The notes under the pieces: generated by a model
What the model was told of the DNA's origin: nothing
The model's input: only the letters and a program-made list of their open reading frames with translations
Database searches by the model: none
Shown: positions 12,761-15,805 of the stretch, piece by piece
Position numbering within the stretch: position 1 is the first letter of the stretch
Layout of the letters: each line of letters opens with the position of its first letter
Source of the DNA: an uncultured Bacilli bacterium
GTDB taxonomy: Bacteria; Bacillota_I; Bacilli_A; RF39; UBA660
DNA length: 15,805 nt
Reading direction: 5' to 3'
NCBI GenBank assembly: GCA_944336815.1
Contig: CALVLG010000014.1
Span: forward strand, 1 to 15,805
Made by a program: the position numbers and the translations under genes

Positions 12761-13111
12761 TTAGTTTTTAGGTTTAAAAAATAAGGTAAATAGAAAAGCA
12801 AAGACGACAGCACTAACAAGGGCAAGCGAACTTTTGCTAAGCAAGCCGCCCGCAAGTCCTAGAACACCTATTTCGTGGAATCCTATAATTGCCCCTTGAT
12901 ATAACATGTGGCCAAAGTTGGCAATTATTAAAGTTGCCCCGGCACCGCCAAAACGGATTAATGGTTCATAAAGGCCTAAAAAAGAAAGAAAGGCGCCTAA
13001 GACTACAAAAATCGAAGTTATATGTCCTGGTGTTAGTTTGGTGTTATCCATTAAAACTTCGGCCAGTAAACAAAAAGTTCCAGCAACTAAAAAAGCATTA
13101 AAGAATATCAT
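12761..13111 (-). CDS. spoVAE: Stage V sporulation protein AE (SpoVAEb)
   Basis: Membrane component of the SpoVA system that moves Ca-dipicolinic acid into the forespore and out on germination. 116 aa, the usual size, with four hydrophobic segments (about 2-20, 30-48, 56-75, 83-110). Family-typical residues include LTPGHITSIFVVLGAFL and FGGAGATLIIANFGHMLY with GAI-GF after it. It overlaps the spoVAD stop by 4 nt (ATGA). GGAGGTGG lies 6-7 nt before the ATG. Last gene of the three-gene spoVAC-spoVAD-spoVAE operon; the spoVAA, AB, AEa and AF genes of Bacillus are absent here. Confidence 0.93.
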   Translation of the reverse strand: MIFFNAFLVAGTFCLLAEVLMDNTKLTPGHITSIFVVLGAFLSFLGLYEPLIRFGGAGATLIIANFGHMLYQGAIIGFHEIGVLGLAGGLLSKSSLALVSAVVFAFLFTLFFKPKN

Positions 13112-14088
13112 AAATCCACCTCCAAACTTATAGCATGGGCGACGGCTGGAATAGATAATTTTTGATTAACAAAGAAAGGGTTATGTAAAGAGCCAGTCCC
13201 AATTAATAGTATTTTTCTGTTTTTACGTTCTTTCATTACTTTATTAAAAAAATATAATGGTAAAGCTACTGGGCCACTAGCACCGGCAAAGGTTTCTTCT
13301 TGACTTTTTAAATATAAGTTACATCCAGCATCGATATGATTAAGTATTTTTAAACCGTAAGCTCTGGTAACATAATCTTGTAATATTTTTGAACCTACGC
13401 AGCCTAAATCACCCGTTAAAACTAAATCATAATATTCAGGTGTTCGATTTAATTCTTTTAAATGAGTAACATATACTTCGGCCGCTGCTGGAGTCATAAC
13501 GGCACCCATGTGCGAGGCATCAAGACACCCCATATCAATTACTTTACCGATTGTATAGCTATCGATTTTTATGTTAGAAACTTCTTTTGTTAGTAAACAA
13601 CTAACGGCTCCTGTGGCTGTAAAAGTAGTTGTTTCTGGTTTAGGAGCGCCATATTCAATTGGAAAACGAAATTGTTTTTCAGCATGAAGATTATGCGAAG
13701 AGGTTGTACAGATTACATTTCCTCTTTTTTTATTATCCAAATACTCTGCTGCGAGAATAAGCGCTTCAACGAAGGAAGCACAGGCTGAATATACACCTAA
13801 AAAAGGAATGCTGTATTTACTAGCAGCATAGGAAGAAACACTTATTTGATTCGATAAATCCCCACTTACTAAAAGGGAAATATCGCTGTGAATGAGTTTG
13901 TTTTGTAATAATAAGTTATCAATTGCTGTTGTCTGCATTTTTATCTCGGCTTGCTCAAACGTTTTTTCGTTAAAATAATAATCTTCTAAAATTAAATTGT
14001 AACCTTTTATTTTCCCCTTACCTTCTACTGGGCCAGCAATACTATATGCATCTTTAAGATAAACGTTTTGGAATCTTTTGCTAGCCAT
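13108..14088 (-). CDS. spoVAD: Stage V sporulation protein AD (SpoVAD), dipicolinate-binding
   Basis: Soluble thiolase-fold protein attached to the spore inner membrane that binds dipicolinic acid for uptake. 326 aa, close to the usual ~335. Visible features: FQNVYLKDAYSIAGPVEGKG (6-25), LVSGDLSNQISVSSYAAS (73-90), GVYSACASFVEAL with Cys103 at the thiolase nucleophile position, SSHNLHAEKQFRFPIEYGAPKP, GCLDASHMGAVMTPAA and HIDAGCNLY. The family lacks classical thiolase activity; ligand binding is its known role. The ATG overlaps the spoVAC end by 8 nt, with AGGAG 9 nt upstream. Confidence 0.96.
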   Translation of the reverse strand: MASKRFQNVYLKDAYSIAGPVEGKGKIKGYNLILEDYYFNEKTFEQAEIKMQTTAIDNLLLQNKLIHSDISLLVSGDLSNQISVSSYAASKYSIPFLGVYSACASFVEALILAAEYLDNKKRGNVICTTSSHNLHAEKQFRFPIEYGAPKPETTTFTATGAVSCLLTKEVSNIKIDSYTIGKVIDMGCLDASHMGAVMTPAAAEVYVTHLKELNRTPEYYDLVLTGDLGCVGSKILQDYVTRAYGLKILNHIDAGCNLYLKSQEETFAGASGPVALPLYFFNKVMKERKNRKILLIGTGSLHNPFFVNQKLSIPAVAHAISLEVDL

Positions 14089-14518
14089 AGATGATCACTC
14101 CTAGGACACCTAAGAAAAAGCCACTTAATATGCCATATAAAATAACACTGCCAGCAAGTTTAAAAACAGACGACCCTATACCGGTAATAAAGCCATCTTT
14201 ACGGTAATCTAAAGCTGCACTTGTAACGGAATGAGCAAAACCAGTTGTTGGTAAAAACAAGCCTGCTCTACATTTACTTACCCAGTTGTCAAAAAAGCCT
14301 AAAGCCGTAGCTAAACTAGCTAAAAAAATAACGAGAACACAGAGCCAAGAATAAGAAGCCATAACTTCCATGCCAAAAGAATTTTGGAAAATAGTGACAA
14401 TAATTTGACCTAAAAGACCAATTAAACCACCTACAAAAAAAGCAATCACAGCATTTTTCCATTTGTTTACCTTCGGAGTATATTCGTTTACTAATTTTTG
14501 ATACTCTTCTCTTTTCAT
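14081..14518 (-). CDS. spoVAC: Stage V sporulation protein AC (SpoVAC)
   Basis: Inner-membrane subunit of the SpoVA channel; in Bacillus it acts as a mechanosensitive channel in germination. 145 aa, usual length. The N-terminus is basic and cytosolic (KREEYQKLVNEYTPK), followed by hydrophobic segments at about 22-45, 57-77 and 118-143, with the family motif RAGLFLPTTGFAHSVTSAALDYRKDGFITGIG (84-115; key residues Pro90, Thr91, Gly93, His95, Asp104) between them. First gene of the operon, behind a sigma-G-like promoter; AGGTGA lies 7 nt before the ATG. Confidence 0.95.
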   Translation of the reverse strand: MKREEYQKLVNEYTPKVNKWKNAVIAFFVGGLIGLLGQIIVTIFQNSFGMEVMASYSWLCVLVIFLASLATALGFFDNWVSKCRAGLFLPTTGFAHSVTSAALDYRKDGFITGIGSSVFKLAGSVILYGILSGFFLGVLGVIIYG

Positions 14519-14536
14519 TTTTTAATCACCTAAAAA

Positions 14537-14565
14537 TAATATGGCACAAAAGAAAAACGTTATAC
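14537..14565 (-). promoter_or_regulatory. Sigma-G-like (forespore) promoter of the spoVA operon
   Basis: Minus strand GTATA (14565-14561), 17-nt spacer, CATATTA (14543-14537). This matches the forespore sigma-G pattern (GHATR, 17-18 nt, CATWHTA), and sigma-G drives spoVA in Bacillus. No good sigma-A promoter is seen in the same gap. The -35 abuts the T-run of the upstream terminator. Confidence 0.7.
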
Positions 14566-14594
14566 AAAAAAAGCATTCTAGTTGAATACTTTTT
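14566..14594 (-). terminator. Terminator of the Rpn-family gene
   Basis: Minus strand AAAAAGTATTC (14594-14584), 5-nt loop, GAATGCTTTTTTT (14578-14566). It insulates the spoVA operon from the gene upstream. The stop codon of that gene is at its edge. Confidence 0.8.
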
Positions 14595-15486
14595 ACTTTA
14601 AAATTTCCATAATTTGTTCTTTAGTTAAGCCACTTATTTTTGACATAGTGGTCATATCAATGTTTAATTTTTGCATATTATATAACATGCTTTTTTGGTT
14701 TTCAGCTCTTCCTTCAGCTATTCCTTTGGCTCTGCCTTCAGCTCTTCCTATGGCTAAGCCTTTTCTTCTTCCTTGCCTTAAGCCTTTATTCATTCCATAA
14801 TCAAATGCTTCTTCTTTCCATTTGTCTTGGATATTTTTAAATTGCCTTAAATCATCTTCATAAATAAATTTTCTTATCCGATCTTTCAATTTCATTAATT
14901 CTTTATCTCCTTTCACAATTTGAGTTAATTCGGCAATATTTTCAGTTTTCATCATGGTAAAAATTTTATCGAGTCTATCACTTATGCCTACATCATAACA
15001 GTTGGTTTTTAATTTGTCAAGATTAAAAATTGTTCCTTCTATATCTTCGGCAATGATTGTGTTTTGCCATTTTTCTTTAAAGAGATATTCAGTTTTAAAA
15101 TCTTTAATATATGCGAGTTTCACGTGTAAACAAATATTATACTGACTTACTTTTACTTGTTCATTATACGGTTTACCAATTGGTAAGGCTGTCCCATATA
15201 TTCGGGATAAATAGACTTTACTTTTTGTAAAATTGCTTTTAGTTAAAGTATGATACATTTCAATATTTATAATTTCACCAGGAATGGAAGCTAGTATATC
15301 CGATGTTAAGGACTTGTTTTTTAGCGTCGTTTTAGTTAAAGGTGTGCCATTTAATAACCTAACCTTATTTTGATAAAAACCTTTGGGTTTTCCTTTTAAT
15401 TCTTCAATTAACATTTCTAAAAAAATAATGTTTTCTTTTTTGCCAAACATTTCTTTAAAAACTAAATCTGATGCTAGATTACTCAT
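14593..15486 (-). CDS. Rpn/PD-(D/E)XK nuclease family protein
   Basis: Belongs to the Rpn (recombination-promoting nuclease, formerly transposase_31/PDDEXK_2) group, found in many copies in gut bacteria and linked to DNA cleavage in recombination or defence. 297 aa, full length. N-terminal nuclease fold: SDLVFKEMFG (6-15), SDIL (62-65, Asp63) and IINIEMY (72-78, Glu76); the residue two after Glu is Tyr where Gln or Lys is usual. SKVYLSRIYG (89-98) matches the family helix. C-terminal part: charged coiled region (190-230), then a Gly-Arg repeat stretch (about 231-261, GR/AEG units) and a short helix ending KISGLTKEQIMEILK. AAGGAG lies 9 nt before the ATG. It stands alone between a vanZ remnant and spoVA. 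Confidence 0.85.
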   Translation of the reverse strand: MSNLASDLVFKEMFGKKENIIFLEMLIEELKGKPKGFYQNKVRLLNGTPLTKTTLKNKSLTSDILASIPGEIINIEMYHTLTKSNFTKSKVYLSRIYGTALPIGKPYNEQVKVSQYNICLHVKLAYIKDFKTEYLFKEKWQNTIIAEDIEGTIFNLDKLKTNCYDVGISDRLDKIFTMMKTENIAELTQIVKGDKELMKLKDRIRKFIYEDDLRQFKNIQDKWKEEAFDYGMNKGLRQGRRKGLAIGRAEGRAKGIAEGRAENQKSMLYNMQKLNIDMTTMSKISGLTKEQIMEILK

Positions 15487-15545
15487 CTGTTTTTACTCCT
15501 TTCTACTATTACTTACAAGAGAAAGACGTAATTTCCTTTTTTTTA

Positions 15546-15584
15546 TGAAAAAAACTTAGAAATTTTTCTTTTTTCTAAGTTTTT
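15546..15584 (-). terminator. Terminator after the vanZ remnant
   Basis: Minus strand AAACTTAGAAA pairs with TTTCTAAGTTT, then TTTT. The remnant's stop codon (15558-15556) is in the 3' arm. Confidence 0.7.
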
Positions 15585-15732
15585 GCCAACCATAATAAGC
15601 ATAAGTACCGATAACGCTTCCCAAAAAATCAATTAAAACATCGAGTATTTGTGGAGAACGTCCCGCCACAAAGGTTTGATGGAATTCATCGCTTGAAGCA
15701 TAAAATAAACAAAAGAGGACAATTAAACGAAG
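15556..15732 (-). pseudogene. VanZ-like protein, C-terminal remnant
   Basis: An open stretch of 58 codons encodes the C-terminal part of a VanZ-family membrane protein: FYASSDEFHQTFVAGRSPQI (about 10-29; family motif S-D-E-x-H-Q-x-F-V-P-G-R), DVLIDFLGSVIGTYAYYGW and a basic end KLRKKKNF. The first two or three membrane helices are missing: an in-frame TGA (15735-15733) lies just upstream and no frame further up continues the protein. There is no in-frame ATG or ribosome site. Its terminator is still intact. I infer a gene cut at its 5' side by rearrangement at about 15733. Confidence 0.75.
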
Positions 15733-15749
15733 TCACTGAAAAAGTATAC

Positions 15750-15788
15750 AAAGATTACTGTAAAACATAACAGTAGTCTTTTTATTTA
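15750..15788 (+). terminator. Terminator-like hairpin beside the vanZ break
   Basis: AAAGATTACTGT (15750-15761), 8-nt loop, ACAGTAGTCTTT (15770-15781), then TTATTT. One pair is U-G on the plus strand but C-A on the minus, which favours plus-strand use, yet no plus-strand gene precedes it here. A TATAAT at 15790-15795 could be the -10 of a plus-strand gene beyond the window. Confidence 0.45.
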
Positions 15789-15805
15789 GTATAATATAGA
15801 TAAGA

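Noticed and set aside
14690..14790. Short GGCTCT/CTTCC-like repeats suggesting a CRISPR or satellite
   Set aside because: These are codons of the Gly-Arg repeat segment of the Rpn-family protein, irregular and without spacers.

Overview
This window looks like the chromosome of a low-GC, spore-forming Bacillota (Bacilli or Erysipelotrichia-like gut lineage; the exact order cannot be fixed from the sequence). The evidence is A+T-rich DNA, strong AAGGAGG ribosome sites, a spoVAC-spoVAD-spoVAE operon behind a sigma-G-like promoter, and a prpC-prkC-rsgA-rpe cluster facing rpmB as in Bacillus. UGA is used as a stop (end of prpC), so this is the standard bacterial code and not the Mycoplasma code. 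Many promoters here share a TTTGATATAMT-type extended -10.

Layout, left to right. 1-2598: the first 866 codons of dnaE on the minus strand, cut by the window edge. 2708-3652: an unrecognised minus-strand gene with its own promoter and terminator. 3736-3988: rpmB, a very short ribosomal protein bL28 gene on the plus strand, ending in a bidirectional terminator. 3976-8030: a tightly overlapped minus-strand operon, prpC (PP2C phosphatase), prkC (PASTA Ser/Thr kinase), rsgA (ribosome-assembly GTPase) and rpe (ribulose-phosphate epimerase). 8129-10208: an accessory island with two small unrecognised genes, a broken Schlafen/AlbA_2 fragment, a dispersed repeat and, most interesting, two tandem plus-strand units that look like type I toxin-antitoxin modules. 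10270-10356: tRNA-Leu(CAA). 10383-11706: scpA-scpB (condensin accessory proteins). 11739-12732: an unrecognised membrane-anchored protein. 12761-14565: the spoVA operon. 14593-15486: an Rpn-family PD-(D/E)XK nuclease gene. 15556-15732: a 5'-truncated vanZ-like remnant.

The standout is 9516-10208. Each of two ~335-bp units has a plus-strand promoter (TTGTTT-17-TATAMT), a ~58-nt leader, a strong Shine-Dalgarno site inside a hairpin, a 29- or 30-codon ORF for a Lys-flanked single-helix hydrophobic peptide, and a terminator. Facing it is a minus-strand promoter (TTGWCA-17-TGnTATTAT) and an intrinsic terminator for a ~118-nt RNA overlapping the peptide mRNA's 3' end. The 5' end of each mRNA is complementary to its own 3' end over ~24 bp split by a 7-nt bulge. 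The pairing is kept in both copies although the paired sequences differ, so it is probably functional. The A-run encoding the final Lys-Lys of each peptide is also the U-tract of the opposing RNA's terminator. Neither peptide matches a toxin family I can name.

Functionally, the core genes cover replication (dnaE), segregation (scpAB), translation and ribosome assembly (rpmB, rsgA), envelope-sensing phosphorylation (prkC/prpC) and spore dipicolinate uptake (spoVA). The island between tRNA-Leu and prpC, and the Rpn/vanZ end, show signs of gene gain and decay.
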